From contig CAZRMV010000003.1 of the NCBI GenBank assembly GCA_964601275.1, forward strand, positions 299,278-363,277: a DNA stretch of 64,000 nt, written 5' to 3'. Source of the DNA: JAOZPE01 sp964601275. Its GTDB lineage: Bacteria > Krumholzibacteriota > Krumholzibacteriia > JAJRXK01. A program made the position numbers and the translations under genes. Below the pieces are notes generated by a model that did no database searches, was not told where the DNA came from, and saw only the letters and a program-made list of their open reading frames with translations. Shown here piece after piece: positions 1-9,347 of the stretch. Within the stretch, counting starts at the first letter, position 1. The number at the start of each line of letters is the position of its first letter.

Positions 1-1
1 C

Positions 2-706
2 CGAGAAGAAGGGGATTGGTGGGTGGCCGCCGGCGAGGACGGCTACGTCGGGTGGGTTCGCAGTTGGGGAGCGCGCCGGGTCGATTCCCGGGAGAAGCAG
101 GATCTCCTGGACCGATGCGCCGGGGTGCTCGCCCCCGCGGTCGGTCGCCTGGAGGCTGAAGACGGGGCGGCGCCGGTCCTCCTGGGCGGAACGCCCTTGC
201 TCCACCCGCCCGGGGATTCCCCGGGCATCCTGGAGCTGGTCGACGGAACCCGCGGTCGGCTTCCCTTCGAGCAGGTGGAGATCGCGCCGCCGCGCCCTTC
301 TCCGGCCGCCCTGGCGCGGTGGGCCGCAAGGATGGTGGGGGTTTCCTACCGGTGGGGAGGAAGAAGCCTGGCCGGGATGGACTGCAGTGGTCTGGTACAG
401 TGGGCGGCCCTGCGGGCGGGATACGAGTTGCCGCGCGACGCCATCCAGCAGGCCGGGTGCGGCATCGCGCTCGCGCGGGAAGGCTCGGCCTGGCAGAAGG
501 GAGATCTTCTCTTCTTCGGCGATCCCATTGCCCACGTCGGAATCTACGACGGCGAAGAGGGCCTGCTGCACGCCCGCGCCCGGGTGCGGCATCAGCCCCT
601 CGGGGAACTGGGGGACCTGATGGACGATCTGGTGGCCGTCCGCCGCCTGCACGCCGCCGAGGCCGTCACCTCCCGGACGCTCTGGCGGCGTCCGTTCAGG
701 GCTTGA
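2..706 (+). CDS. NlpC/P60 (C40) peptidoglycan hydrolase, 5' partial
   Basis: The frame is open to the left window edge, so the start is missing and about 234 codons are visible. The first residues (GDWWVAAGEDGYVGWV) look like the end of a bacterial SH3 domain, which binds cell wall. The C-terminal half is an NlpC/P60 cysteine peptidase: YRWGG, then the nucleophile in DCSGL (about visible residue 128), His in IAHVGIYDG (about 178) and a further His in LLHAR (about 190). Family members cleave D-Glu-diaminopimelate bonds of stem peptides outside the cytoplasm. A GTG at 23 exists but would cut through the SH3 domain. It converges with and overlaps the next gene by 11 nt. Confidence 0.88.
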   Translation, partial: REEGDWWVAAGEDGYVGWVRSWGARRVDSREKQDLLDRCAGVLAPAVGRLEAEDGAAPVLLGGTPLLHPPGDSPGILELVDGTRGRLPFEQVEIAPPRPSPAALARWAARMVGVSYRWGGRSLAGMDCSGLVQWAALRAGYELPRDAIQQAGCGIALAREGSAWQKGDLLFFGDPIAHVGIYDGEEGLLHARARVRHQPLGELGDLMDDLVAVRRLHAAEAVTSRTLWRRPFRA

Positions 707-1895
707 GCAGGCTCTGGTAGAGACTGGTCAGCCAGGCGGCTCCTTCCGATTCCTCCACCACGAAGGCCCGGTGACGCGCTCCGAGGAAGGTGAAGAGGGG
801 GGGACCGAAACGGGCGCCGGCCTGTTCGACGGCGGTGGACGCTTTGCGCCCGGCGACTCCATGGCCGACCATGGTGACGCGGCGCCGGTGCCGCTGCAGG
901 ATCGTGCTGACCCCGACTTCCTCGCGCAGGAAATCATCCACCTGCTTCTTCAGGGTTTCCCCGTCGTGGTCCGGAGCCTGGATGGTCAGCCGCAGGCCTT
1001 CATGGGTCTTGTGCAGCGCGGCGTCGATGGGCAGATCGGTGCGATCCAGGAGAGCGGTGAGGCGCGCGACGACGCGGAGATCCCTGGGCAACCCCTCCAG
1101 GGTGAGCAGGCTGATGGGGGGGGAGAGGGAGACGCTCCACACCGGGTGTGGGGTGGGGAAGGGGCCGTCGGCCACGAGGGTTCCGCTGCCCGCTTCGCGA
1201 TAGCTGCGGATCTCCAGTTCGATCCCGTGGGCCCGTGCGATCTCCAGGGCCTGCGGATGCAGGATCGGGACCCCGGCCTCGGCGAGATCGATCATCTGCT
1301 CGTAGTCCAGCCGGTCGATCTTTTCTCCCCTCCAGGGCAGAAGCTTCGGATCGACGCTGTAGAAGCCGTCGGCGTCGCGGTAGTACACGATGCGGTCGGC
1401 ATGGAAATGGACGCCCAGGGCCGCCGCGGTGATATCGGTCCCCCCGCGCCCCAGGGTGGTGATGCGTCCATCCCGCGTGCGCCCCTGGAAGCCCGCGATG
1501 ACCGGGGTTTCTCCCGCCTCCAGGGTGGCGGCCACCGGGTCCGCCAGCACCTCGAGGACCCGGGCGCGGCCGAAATGATCGTCGGTGATGATGCCCGCCT
1601 CTCCTCCGGTGAAGGAGCGGGCCGCGACCCCGAAGCGTTGCAGCGCGATGGCCAACAGGGCGGCCGATTGCACCTCGCCGGTGGACAGCAGGCGGTCCAG
1701 CTCGGCGGGAGGGACCTCCAGGTGGATTTCCCGGGCGGTGGACAGCAGGCGGTCGGTGGTTCCGGTGGGCGCGGAGACGACCACGATCGGACGCAGGCCT
1801 CCCTCGAGGACCCGCTTGACCCGGTCCGCCGCCGCCTTGAGCAGACGGGTGGTGGCCAGGGAACTACCGCCGAATTTCAGGATTCTCGCAATCAC
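696..1895 (-). CDS. lysC: Aspartate kinase
   Basis: This 399-residue protein phosphorylates aspartate, the first step toward lysine, threonine, methionine and diaminopimelate. The N-terminus has the amino-acid-kinase signature KFGGSS at about residues 6-11, and TLGRGGTDITAA follows in the substrate-binding region. The C-terminal third fits tandem ACT regulatory domains, so feedback inhibition is likely, but the ligand cannot be read. I chose the GTG at 1895 because the family begins just before the KFGGSS strand and GAGG lies 7 nt upstream; the open frame runs 65 codons further without family-like sequence. It is not in an operon: the 3' end overlaps the NlpC/P60 gene and the 5' end faces the radC promoter region. 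Confidence 0.93.
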   Translation of the reverse strand: MIARILKFGGSSLATTRLLKAAADRVKRVLEGGLRPIVVVSAPTGTTDRLLSTAREIHLEVPPAELDRLLSTGEVQSAALLAIALQRFGVAARSFTGGEAGIITDDHFGRARVLEVLADPVAATLEAGETPVIAGFQGRTRDGRITTLGRGGTDITAAALGVHFHADRIVYYRDADGFYSVDPKLLPWRGEKIDRLDYEQMIDLAEAGVPILHPQALEIARAHGIELEIRSYREAGSGTLVADGPFPTPHPVWSVSLSPPISLLTLEGLPRDLRVVARLTALLDRTDLPIDAALHKTHEGLRLTIQAPDHDGETLKKQVDDFLREEVGVSTILQRHRRRVTMVGHGVAGRKASTAVEQAGARFGPPLFTFLGARHRAFVVEESEGAAWLTSLYQSLLKP

Positions 1896-2024
1896 CGCCG
1901 ACCTCGGGTTGGGGGACCCAGTCCAAGGCAAGGATCGGGCCGGGAGATTCCCGGAACCCCCCCGGCGGCTCGCCCCGCCGGTGCGGGGAAGGTATCCCCG
2001 GGTTCTCCGCCTTCCAAATAACTG

Positions 2025-2054
2025 TTGCCGCCACGCGCCCGGCTCTGCTATCTT
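2025..2054 (+). promoter_or_regulatory. Candidate promoter of radC-mre operon
   Basis: TTGCCG at 2025-2030, an 18-nt spacer and TATCTT at 2049-2054, about 100 nt before the radC start. The spacing and -10 match the other candidate promoters of this window; the -35 is weaker than TTGACA. Confidence 0.45.
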
Positions 2055-2152
2055 TCGCTCTTGCCGGCGACTTAGTATGTTGTCCGACAAGGACTTAGAT
2101 ACCCCACCGCGCGGCTCGACCGCTTCCCGCGTCCCGGCCTCCTGGATCTATC

Positions 2153-2827
2153 GTGAAGTCATCCGGACGGTTTGGGAAGAACGATCTGATCCGGCGGTGC
2201 CAGAAGTGGGGTCCTGAGGATCTCTCCGCCGTCGAATTGTTGGCGCTGGTCCTGCAAGGGGGTGGGGTGGCGGCTTCCTCCCTCGAGATGGCCCAGGCGC
2301 TCCTGGCGCGTTGGGGCGGGCTGCGTCGCTTGGCTCGGCTGGAGATGGGCGAGTTCTGCTCGATGGAAGGGATCGGACCGGGACGTTCCGGCGCGCTGGT
2401 CGCGGCCTTCGAGCTGGGACGGCGGGTCGAGAAGGCCGATGTGGAATCCCTGGAGGTGATCGAAGGGCCGTCCGATGCCGCCCGTTGGTTGCGCCTGGTG
2501 CTCGGGGATCTGCGGCAGGAGGGGATCGCCGTTCTTCTCCTGGGGGCGCGTCACCAGGTGTTGCGGGTGCAGCTCGTGGCGCTGGGGGCCCTGAACGCGG
2601 CGTCGATCCAGCCTCGCGAGGTCTTCCGGAGCGCGGTGGCGGCCGCGGCGGCGGCGGTGGTGCTCGCACACAACCATCCCTCGGGTTGCCCCGAGCCCAG
2701 CCAGGACGATCTGAGACTCACCCGGCGTCTGGCGGCTTGCGGAGAAACGCTGGGGGTGACGCTCCTGGACCACCTGGTCCTCGGAGAAGGAAGCTATGTC
2801 AGCCTGCGGGAGCGCGGCGCGCTCTGA
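2153..2827 (+). CDS. radC: RadC family JAB-domain protein
   Basis: This 224-residue protein has an N-terminal helix-hairpin-helix-like region (LSAVELLALVLQ, then GIGPGRSGALVAA) and a C-terminal JAB/MPN metalloprotease-like domain. The metal motif is intact: H173-N-H175-P-S-G followed by D186. RadC proteins are widespread, but their role in DNA repair is disputed. The start is GTG at 2153, where the RadC-type sequence (NDLIRRCQKWGPEDLS) begins. It sits 15 nt before mreB, a radC-mreBCD arrangement also known from other phyla, so it probably shares the mre transcript. Confidence 0.9.
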   Translation: MKSSGRFGKNDLIRRCQKWGPEDLSAVELLALVLQGGGVAASSLEMAQALLARWGGLRRLARLEMGEFCSMEGIGPGRSGALVAAFELGRRVEKADVESLEVIEGPSDAARWLRLVLGDLRQEGIAVLLLGARHQVLRVQLVALGALNAASIQPREVFRSAVAAAAAAVVLAHNHPSGCPEPSQDDLRLTRRLAACGETLGVTLLDHLVLGEGSYVSLRERGAL

Positions 2828-2842
2828 GCAGGGGGAGGAACG

Positions 2843-3913
2843 ATGACCAGTACGGCGAGAACAGCCAGGAGCAGCGGTCTCTGGAGTCGGTTCAACAATC
2901 TGTTCACCAACGACATCGCCATCGATCTGGGCACGGCGAATACCCTCGTCTACATCAAGGGCAAGGGAATCGTGCTGAATGAGCCGAGCGTGGTCGCGGT
3001 CGACAAGTCCACCCGGAAGGTCCACGCGGTGGGCATGAAGGCGAAGGCGATGTTGGGGAAGACCCCGGACCGGATCGAAGCCATCCGGCCCCTCAAGGAC
3101 GGGGTGATCGCCGACTTCGAGGTCACCGAGTACATGCTGCGTGAGTTCATCAACATGGCGCAGAAGAAGCGCCATTTCATCGCCCCCCGCATCATCATCT
3201 GCGTGCCCAGCGGGATCACCGAGGTGGAGAAGCGGGCGGTGCGGGACTCTGCGAAACACGCCGGGGCCAGGGAGGTCTTCCTGGTCGCCGAGCCGATTGC
3301 CGCGGCCATCGGGGTCGGCTTGCCGGTGGATCAGCCGAGCGGCAACATGATCATCGACATCGGGGGAGGAACCACCGAGATCGCGGTCATCGCGCTGAAC
3401 GGGATCGTCTGCGACAAGTCGATTCGGGTCGGGGGCGACGAGATGGACGAGGCGCTCGTCGGCTACATCAAGAAGAACTACAACCTCCTCATCGGGGACC
3501 AGACCGCCGAACAGATCAAGAAGGAGATCGGCAGCGCGTTCAAGCTCGAAGAGGAGCTGGAGATGGAGGTGAAGGGCCGCGATCTGGTCGCGGGCATCCC
3601 CAAGACCCTGCGCATCTCCAGCGACGAAGTCCGCCAAGCCCTGCAGGAACCGGTCGATCAGATCCGCGAGGCGGTGAAGGAGGCGCTGGAGAACACGCCT
3701 CCCGAACTGGCCGCCGACATCGTCGACCGGGGGATCGTCATGACCGGGGGAGGCAGCCTGCTGCGTGGCCTGGCCGAGCTCTTGCGGGATACCACGAATC
3801 TCCCCATCAATCTGGTCGACGATCCCCTCTATTGTGTCGTCCTGGGGACCGGCAAGATCCTCGACGACGTGAACTCCTACCAGGACGTGATCATCCACTC
3901 CTCCAGGGACTGA
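2843..3913 (+). CDS. mreB: Rod shape-determining protein MreB (actin homologue)
   Basis: This 356-residue bacterial actin forms membrane-bound filaments that direct lateral-wall synthesis. The phosphate-1 motif DLGTANTLVYIKGKG is near the N-terminus, the phosphate-2 motif IDIGGGTTEIAV is near residue 170, and the adenosine motif MTGGGSLLRGL is near residue 300. Length matches the family. The ATG follows GGGGGAGG with good spacing. It is the first core gene of mreB-mreC-mreD-mrdA-rodA, which together encode the elongasome. mreC follows after 1 nt. Confidence 0.98.
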   Translation: MTSTARTARSSGLWSRFNNLFTNDIAIDLGTANTLVYIKGKGIVLNEPSVVAVDKSTRKVHAVGMKAKAMLGKTPDRIEAIRPLKDGVIADFEVTEYMLREFINMAQKKRHFIAPRIIICVPSGITEVEKRAVRDSAKHAGAREVFLVAEPIAAAIGVGLPVDQPSGNMIIDIGGGTTEIAVIALNGIVCDKSIRVGGDEMDEALVGYIKKNYNLLIGDQTAEQIKKEIGSAFKLEEELEMEVKGRDLVAGIPKTLRISSDEVRQALQEPVDQIREAVKEALENTPPELAADIVDRGIVMTGGGSLLRGLAELLRDTTNLPINLVDDPLYCVVLGTGKILDDVNSYQDVIIHSSRD

Positions 3914-3914
3914 G

Positions 3915-4772
3915 ATGGCCAGACTTCCGGAGGGCGTCTCCCGTTTCGGCGACCGGATCATCCTGGCCGTCGCGGTGGCGCTTTCGCTCTGGGCGGCTTC
4001 CCTCGACGAGCCCGCTCGAATCGCCACGGGAACCCGCCTCGCGCACAGCCTGTTGACTCCGGTCGAGCGCACGATGGACTTCCTGAACGGTCTCTCCAGC
4101 CTGAAAGCGGAAAACGATGAACTGCGCCGTCGTATCGTGGCGTTGCGGCTGGATTTCCAGCAGCTCGAGAACGAGCGACGGCATCTCGCCGAGTTGCAGG
4201 AGCGAGCGGGCTTCTATCAGAAACACCGCGGGCGTCTCGCACCGGCGAAGGTGTTGGACCTGATTTCCCCGCGCATACCCATCCAGGCGAAGATCCAATG
4301 TCTCAGCGGGGACAGCCTCCGGATCCTGCAGCCGGTGCTCACCGAGGAGGGCCTGGTCGGCAGGATCAGCGAAGTCCTCGGCGGGGGCACCGCGCTGGTG
4401 GAGCTGTTGACCAACGACGAAGCGCGGATCAGCATCGAATCGGTGGCGACCGGGGTCACCGGCATCCTCCGTTTCGACGGCCGCCGTTTCTTCATGGACT
4501 ATGTTCCCCAGGGTGATCCGGTGTCGGTCGGCGACGAGGTCATCACCAGCGGTCTGGGAGAGACGGTTCCCCGGGGAATCCCGGTGGGGACCATCGCCCG
4601 GGTGCAACCCTCGGAGGTCGAACTCTTCCAGCACATCGAGGTGCGGCCGCACATCCATTTCAGTGCCCTCTCCCAGGTCTACGTGATCACCCGGGACGGG
4701 CCCTGGTACTCCCGCCGCGGCGACCTGGAGTTGCCCGACGAGGACGATCACAAGGGCAAGGAGGCGCCATGA
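3915..4772 (+). CDS. mreC: Rod shape-determining protein MreC
   Basis: This 285-residue bitopic protein has a short cytoplasmic N-terminus, one membrane segment (about residues 14-28), a coiled coil (about 60-100, rich in Leu/Glu/Arg) and a periplasmic beta domain containing GLVGRISEVLGG and a GDEVITSGLG motif. MreC links MreB to the PBP2-RodA synthase. The start ATG is 1 nt after the mreB stop and the 3' end overlaps mreD by 4 nt, so translation is probably coupled. Confidence 0.93.
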   Translation: MARLPEGVSRFGDRIILAVAVALSLWAASLDEPARIATGTRLAHSLLTPVERTMDFLNGLSSLKAENDELRRRIVALRLDFQQLENERRHLAELQERAGFYQKHRGRLAPAKVLDLISPRIPIQAKIQCLSGDSLRILQPVLTEEGLVGRISEVLGGGTALVELLTNDEARISIESVATGVTGILRFDGRRFFMDYVPQGDPVSVGDEVITSGLGETVPRGIPVGTIARVQPSEVELFQHIEVRPHIHFSALSQVYVITRDGPWYSRRGDLELPDEDDHKGKEAP

Positions 4773-5278
4773 CTTCGATTCGACTGGGACTGGCAGCCTT
4801 CCTTGCCCTGGTGTTGCAGCTTGCCTTCGTGGATCATCTTTCGCTCTTCGGGGTGCGGCCGGACATCACCGTGCTCATCGTGGTTCTCTTGGGCCTGCGA
4901 CGGGGGCCCTCCACCGGTACACTGGTCGGATTCTTCCTGGGGCTCTTCCAGGATCTGCTCGCCCCGGCCACCCTGGGGATGAACATGCTGGCCAAGAGCG
5001 TCCTCGGGTACCTTTCGGGACGCCTGGGACAGACCCTGGCCCTTTCCACGCTCCCATTGTACGCCCCCCTGTTCGCGGTGGCGGTCCTGGTGCATGATCT
5101 CCTCTACCTGATGGTGTACACCCGGCTCGATCCCTACCGCGTGCTCAAGATCTTCCTGGTCGAGTCCCTTCCCACCGCGCTCTATACCGCGATCGTGGGA
5201 TTGATCGTGCTCGCCGTGGCCAGCGTCCTCGGGGACGGGATCTTCGCTTCTCGGCGGGAGGCGGGCGGTGCCTTCTGA
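4769..5278 (+). CDS. mreD: Rod shape-determining protein MreD
   Basis: This is a 169-residue hydrophobic protein with about five or six predicted membrane helices. It contains the MreD-like stretch VRPDITVLIVVLLGLRRGP followed by GFFLGLFQDLL. MreD is a poorly conserved inner-membrane partner of MreC, so position between mreC and mrdA supports the call as much as sequence. It starts within the last codon of mreC (4-nt overlap) and overlaps mrdA by 11 nt. Confidence 0.9.
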   Translation: MTSIRLGLAAFLALVLQLAFVDHLSLFGVRPDITVLIVVLLGLRRGPSTGTLVGFFLGLFQDLLAPATLGMNMLAKSVLGYLSGRLGQTLALSTLPLYAPLFAVAVLVHDLLYLMVYTRLDPYRVLKIFLVESLPTALYTAIVGLIVLAVASVLGDGIFASRREAGGAF

Positions 5279-7070
5279 CCTCCCGGGAATGGAATCGAGG
5301 GCGAGACTCCTCCTGTGGGTCCAGATCATCGCCTATGGGGTGGTGGCCCTCTCCCTGTTCTCCACCCAGGTGATCCGGCGCGATTACTATACCGGACTCG
5401 CCCTGCGCAACCGGCAGGTGACCCAGCGGATCCGCGCTCCCCGGGGCATCATCGCCGACCGCAATGGAGTGGTCCTCGCCGACAACGTGTATCAAGCGCG
5501 CTTGACGATCGCCCGGCGACGGGCGCATGAGGGAGATCCTTCCCTGGAGAAGCTGATTGAGCTGCTGGGATTCGATCGCAAGGTCATCCTCGCCCGGGTC
5601 GAAACGTCCCGCGAGCCCGATCGGGTGACCATTCTCCGGCATGCCGATCCCCAGCAGATCGCCGTGGTCGAGGAACACTTCTCGATGCTCCCCGACGTCC
5701 AGCTCGACGTCCAACCTCGCCGCCGCTACCACTTCGGCTCGCTCGCCGCGCATTTGTTGGGGTACGTGGGGGAAGTCAACGCCCAGGACATGGAGAACGA
5801 TCCGACCGGCTTCTACCAGCCGGGGGACGTGATCGGCCGCAGTGGAGTCGAGAGCCTCGCCGAGGAACAACTGCGGGGGGTCCACGGTCAACGCGTGGTC
5901 GAGGTGAATGTGGCCGGACACGTGGTGGGGGAGGTGCTCAAGGGTTCCCGGCAGGCCGTCCGCGGGGTCAAGATCTATCTCACCCTGAGCCAGCCCCTGC
6001 AGGCCAAGCTGGAGAGCCTGCTCGAGGGCAAGCGGGGAGCGGGGGTGGTCCTGGAGGTGAGCACCGGCGATGTGCTCGCGATGGCTTCCGCCCCGACCTT
6101 CGATCCCAACGAGTTCACCGGAGGGATCAGCGCCGCCCGCTACGCGGAGCTGCGCGACGATCCGGCGACTCCCCTCTTCAACCGCGCCCTCCGGGGAACC
6201 TACCCGCCGGGCAGCCCCTACAAGGTGATCACCGCGGCGGCCGGCCTGGAGACGAAGAAGGTGACGCCACGCACCCGCTTCGCGGCCTGCTCCGGGAGCT
6301 ATCGCTTGGGCAATCGCCTGTTCCGTTGCTGGAAGCCCAGCGGACACGGCAGCCTCGACCTGATGGGCGCCATCGAGCAGAGCTGCGACGTGTACTTCTA
6401 TCAGCTCGCCGAGTTGCTCAGCCTGGATGAGCTCTCGCGCACCGCCCGACGCTTCGGTCTGGGCGCCCCCACCGGGATCGAACTCAGTGGGGAGGCGTCG
6501 GGTCTCGTCCCCGACTCCGCATACTACGACCGGAGATTCGGGCCGAAGGGATGGACGCGCGGTGTGCTCCTGAACAACGCCATCGGGCAAGGTGAGTTGC
6601 TCGTGACCCCCCTGCAGATGGCGCGGACCTACGCCGCGATCGCCGGAGATGGCCATCTGTATCGTCCCCATCTCATCCTGGCCCGGGACTACGCTTCCAA
6701 CACCATCGAGAAACGGCAGCCGCGCCGGGTGAGCGAAGCGATCGCCTCCTCCCGGACCCTTCGTTTCCTGCGCAAGGCCCTGGTGGCGGTGGTGGGATCC
6801 CAGGAGGGAACCGGCGTCCTGGCCCGGGTCGAGGGAGTGACGGTGGCGGGCAAGACCGGTACGGCCCAGAATCCTCGAGGAGAGGACCATGCCTGGTTCG
6901 TGGCCTATGCGCCGGCCGAGCGTCCGGAGATCGCCGTCGCGGTCATCGTGGAGAATGCCGGACACGGCGGCGCGATCGCCGCGCCCATCGTGGGAGAGAT
7001 CCTCGGAACCTATTTCCACTGGCAGAAGGAAAGGGTTTCGCTGAGGGGATCCGGGGGGTCGGGAGGATGA
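5268..7070 (+). CDS. mrdA: Penicillin-binding protein 2 (elongation transpeptidase)
   Basis: This 600-residue class B PBP crosslinks lateral-wall peptidoglycan with RodA. It has an N-terminal membrane anchor (about residues 15-35), the pedestal domain beginning RAPRGIIADRNG, and a transpeptidase domain with S316-P-Y-K319, S372-C-D374 and K529-T-G. The second motif has Asp where Asn is common, which is seen in the PBP2 family. GTG at 5268 is preferred over the ATG at 5289 because GGGAGG lies 7 nt upstream of it. It overlaps mreD by 11 nt and rodA by 4 nt. Confidence 0.96.
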   Translation: MPSDLPGMESRARLLLWVQIIAYGVVALSLFSTQVIRRDYYTGLALRNRQVTQRIRAPRGIIADRNGVVLADNVYQARLTIARRRAHEGDPSLEKLIELLGFDRKVILARVETSREPDRVTILRHADPQQIAVVEEHFSMLPDVQLDVQPRRRYHFGSLAAHLLGYVGEVNAQDMENDPTGFYQPGDVIGRSGVESLAEEQLRGVHGQRVVEVNVAGHVVGEVLKGSRQAVRGVKIYLTLSQPLQAKLESLLEGKRGAGVVLEVSTGDVLAMASAPTFDPNEFTGGISAARYAELRDDPATPLFNRALRGTYPPGSPYKVITAAAGLETKKVTPRTRFAACSGSYRLGNRLFRCWKPSGHGSLDLMGAIEQSCDVYFYQLAELLSLDELSRTARRFGLGAPTGIELSGEASGLVPDSAYYDRRFGPKGWTRGVLLNNAIGQGELLVTPLQMARTYAAIAGDGHLYRPHLILARDYASNTIEKRQPRRVSEAIASSRTLRFLRKALVAVVGSQEGTGVLARVEGVTVAGKTGTAQNPRGEDHAWFVAYAPAERPEIAVAVIVENAGHGGAIAAPIVGEILGTYFHWQKERVSLRGSGGSGG

Positions 7071-8338
7071 GACGCTACCTGCAGCTGGTTGCCCGCATGG
7101 ACGTAGGCACCCTGGCGGCATGGATCGCGCTGGCGGTGATCGGCCTGGCCACGGTCTATTCCTGCACCCAGCCGCTGCCCGGGGGGGGCGAGGGTGTGCA
7201 GCGGATGGTGGGGGTGGGGATCTTCTACAATCAGATCCTGTGGCTCGGCCTGGGCGTCTTCCTGGCCGCGGTGGTCTTCGCGTTTCCCCTGCGGTTCTTC
7301 GAGACCTTCGCCTTCGTCTTCTACGGCCTGGCCATCGTGGCCCTCGTCGCGGTGTTCCTCTACGGACCCCAGCGGGCGGGCACCCACCGGTGGTTGAGCC
7401 TGGGACCTTTGTCCCTGCAACCCTCCGAGCTGGCCAAGGTCGCCTTCCTCTTCGCCCTGGCGCGTTTCCTGGCGGTCCGCCAGGGCAAGGGATCGTTCTT
7501 CACCGTGCTGGGGGTCCTTCTGCTGGCGATGCCCCCGTTCTTTCTCGTGCTCAAGGAGCCCGACCTGGGAACCGCCCTTGTGTTCCTGGCCCTGGGCGTG
7601 CCCATGATGTACTGGTCGGGAGTCAGCGCGCTCTTCCTGCTCGCGCTGGTCTCTCCCCTGATCAGCGCCCTGATCATGTTCTATGGTCAGGAGGTCCTGT
7701 TGTCGAACTGGCCGTGGACGATCTACATCATCGTGCTGCTGGTGACCATGTTCAACTCGCGTCTGTACACGCTGCAGAGTGTCATCCTGGTCGGCGCGAA
7801 CCTGGCCACCGGCCTGGGCGTCCCCCTGCTCTGGCTGAAGCTGAAGCCCTATCAACAGGAGCGCATCCTCACCTTCTTCAAGCCGGGGGAAACCGATCGC
7901 CTGGGCACGGGGTACCAAGTGTACCAGAGCAAGGTGGCGATCGGGTCGGGAGGGCTTCTGGGGAAGGGTTACCTGCAGGGTACGCAGAAGGGGTTGGCCT
8001 TCCTCCCGGAGCGTCACACCGATTTCATCTTCAGCGTCGTCGGAGAGGAACTGGGACTGTGGGGGACGCTGCTCGTGCTGGGGCTGTTCTCGCTCATCTT
8101 CTACCGGGCGGTCCGGATCGCGTTGCAGGCGAAGCGATCCTTCGCCAGTCTCGTGGCCATCGGCGCCGGCTCCTATTTCTTCTTCCAATCGGTGGTGAAT
8201 GTCTCCATCACCCTGGGTCTTCTTCCGGTCACCGGTCTCCCCCTTCCTTTCATCACCTACGGCGGTTCCTCCATGTTCGCTTCCTGCCTCATGATGGGGA
8301 TGCTGCTCAGTGTCTCCGCCCGATGGTCGGAGGTGTGA
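7067..8338 (+). CDS. rodA: RodA, SEDS peptidoglycan glycosyltransferase
   Basis: This 423-residue polytopic membrane protein has about ten helices. RodA polymerises lipid II and pairs with PBP2. SEDS signatures are present: GTHRWLSLGPLSLQPSELAK in the first half, and PERHTDFIFSVVGEELG followed by GLPLPFITYGGSS near the C-terminus. It closes the mre operon and overlaps mrdA by 4 nt (ATGA). The family is slightly shorter on average; the extra residues appear to lie in loops. Confidence 0.96.
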   Translation: MRRYLQLVARMDVGTLAAWIALAVIGLATVYSCTQPLPGGGEGVQRMVGVGIFYNQILWLGLGVFLAAVVFAFPLRFFETFAFVFYGLAIVALVAVFLYGPQRAGTHRWLSLGPLSLQPSELAKVAFLFALARFLAVRQGKGSFFTVLGVLLLAMPPFFLVLKEPDLGTALVFLALGVPMMYWSGVSALFLLALVSPLISALIMFYGQEVLLSNWPWTIYIIVLLVTMFNSRLYTLQSVILVGANLATGLGVPLLWLKLKPYQQERILTFFKPGETDRLGTGYQVYQSKVAIGSGGLLGKGYLQGTQKGLAFLPERHTDFIFSVVGEELGLWGTLLVLGLFSLIFYRAVRIALQAKRSFASLVAIGAGSYFFFQSVVNVSITLGLLPVTGLPLPFITYGGSSMFASCLMMGMLLSVSARWSEV

Positions 8339-8373
8339 GGTGAGATCCTCGCTCCGGGAAAGCGCGCCTCGCT

Positions 8374-8411
8374 CCGGTGGACCCGGTGGTCGGGCCGGAT
8401 CGGTCCACCGG
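8374..8411 (+). other. Leader hairpin before aroE
   Basis: A perfect 10-bp inverted repeat, CCGGTGGACC and GGTCCACCGG, with an 18-nt loop sits between rodA and aroE and ends about 17 nt before the aroE ATG. No T-run follows, so it is not an ordinary intrinsic terminator. It could shape translation of aroE or only protect the rodA 3' end. Confidence 0.4.
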
Positions 8412-8428
8412 GAGAGGAAGTCTCCGCG

Positions 8429-9292
8429 ATGAGCGAGCCTCTTCTCTACCGGGACGAGGAGTTGCGGACCCGGGAAGGGCAAGCGGCCGCCTGGCCTCGG
8501 CTCGCCCTCCTGGGAGAACGCCTGGAGCACAGCCTGAGCCCTCTTCTGCACGAGGCCGCGCTGTGCGAGCTGGGGTTGCCGGGCTCCTACCGCGCGATCG
8601 AGGTGGAGGGGGCGGAGTTGGCTGGTTGCCTCCAGGCCGCCCGGCGGGGGAAGGTGGTGGGTCTCAATCTCACCTTTCCCCACAAGCGGCCGGCCCTGGA
8701 CGCCGCGGTTGCCGTCGGACCGACCTCCGAGGAGACCGGCGCCGCGAACACCCTGGTGGCCACCCGCCGCGGGTGGGAGGCCCACAACACCGACGTCGGT
8801 GGACTCGTCGACGCCCTGCGCGAGTGCTTCCTCGATGCGCCGTGGCGGGGAGAATGCGTGGTGGTGGGAGCCGGAGGGGCGGCCCGGGCCGCGGTGGCGG
8901 CACTCGGACGGCTGGGGTGCGCCCGGGTCCGTATCCTGGCGCGTCATCCCGAACGCGCGCAGTGGGCGCGGGTGCAAGGGGCGGAGGTCGAGAGCCTGGC
9001 GGGCGCCTCCCTGGAGAGATGTTCGTTGTTGCTCCAGGCGACCCCCCTGGGTCTTTCCCCGGACGACCCCAGTCCGGTGGACCCTGCGGCCTTGCCCGCG
9101 GGGTGTTCGGTGATGGACCTGACCTATGGGCTCCGGCCCTCCCGGCTGCTGCGCGCGCACGAAGGGCGCGGCCCCGTCGCCGACGGGCGGTGGATGTTGT
9201 TGTCCCAGGCCATCCGGGCCTTCCGCCTGTGGTTTCCGGGACACGACCCTGCTTCCGCCATGCGGCGCGCGTTGGAGAAGGCTCTTTCCTAG
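8429..9292 (+). CDS. aroE: Shikimate 5-dehydrogenase
   Basis: This 287-residue protein reduces 3-dehydroshikimate to shikimate with NADPH in aromatic amino acid synthesis. The substrate-binding part shows LEHSLSPLLHEAAL, NLTFPHK with the catalytic Lys, ETGAANT, and HNTDVGG with the catalytic Asp. The Rossmann glycine motif is VVVGAGGAARA, near residue 150. An N-terminal stretch of about 25 residues precedes the usual family start and has no internal ATG. It stands alone between rodA and the comF-like gene. Confidence 0.94.
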   Translation: MSEPLLYRDEELRTREGQAAAWPRLALLGERLEHSLSPLLHEAALCELGLPGSYRAIEVEGAELAGCLQAARRGKVVGLNLTFPHKRPALDAAVAVGPTSEETGAANTLVATRRGWEAHNTDVGGLVDALRECFLDAPWRGECVVVGAGGAARAAVAALGRLGCARVRILARHPERAQWARVQGAEVESLAGASLERCSLLLQATPLGLSPDDPSPVDPAALPAGCSVMDLTYGLRPSRLLRAHEGRGPVADGRWMLLSQAIRAFRLWFPGHDPASAMRRALEKALS

Positions 9293-9347
9293 GTCGGGGC
9301 CGCATCCTTGCCGATCCTTGTGTCCTCCCGGAAAGTCGAAGGGTTCC

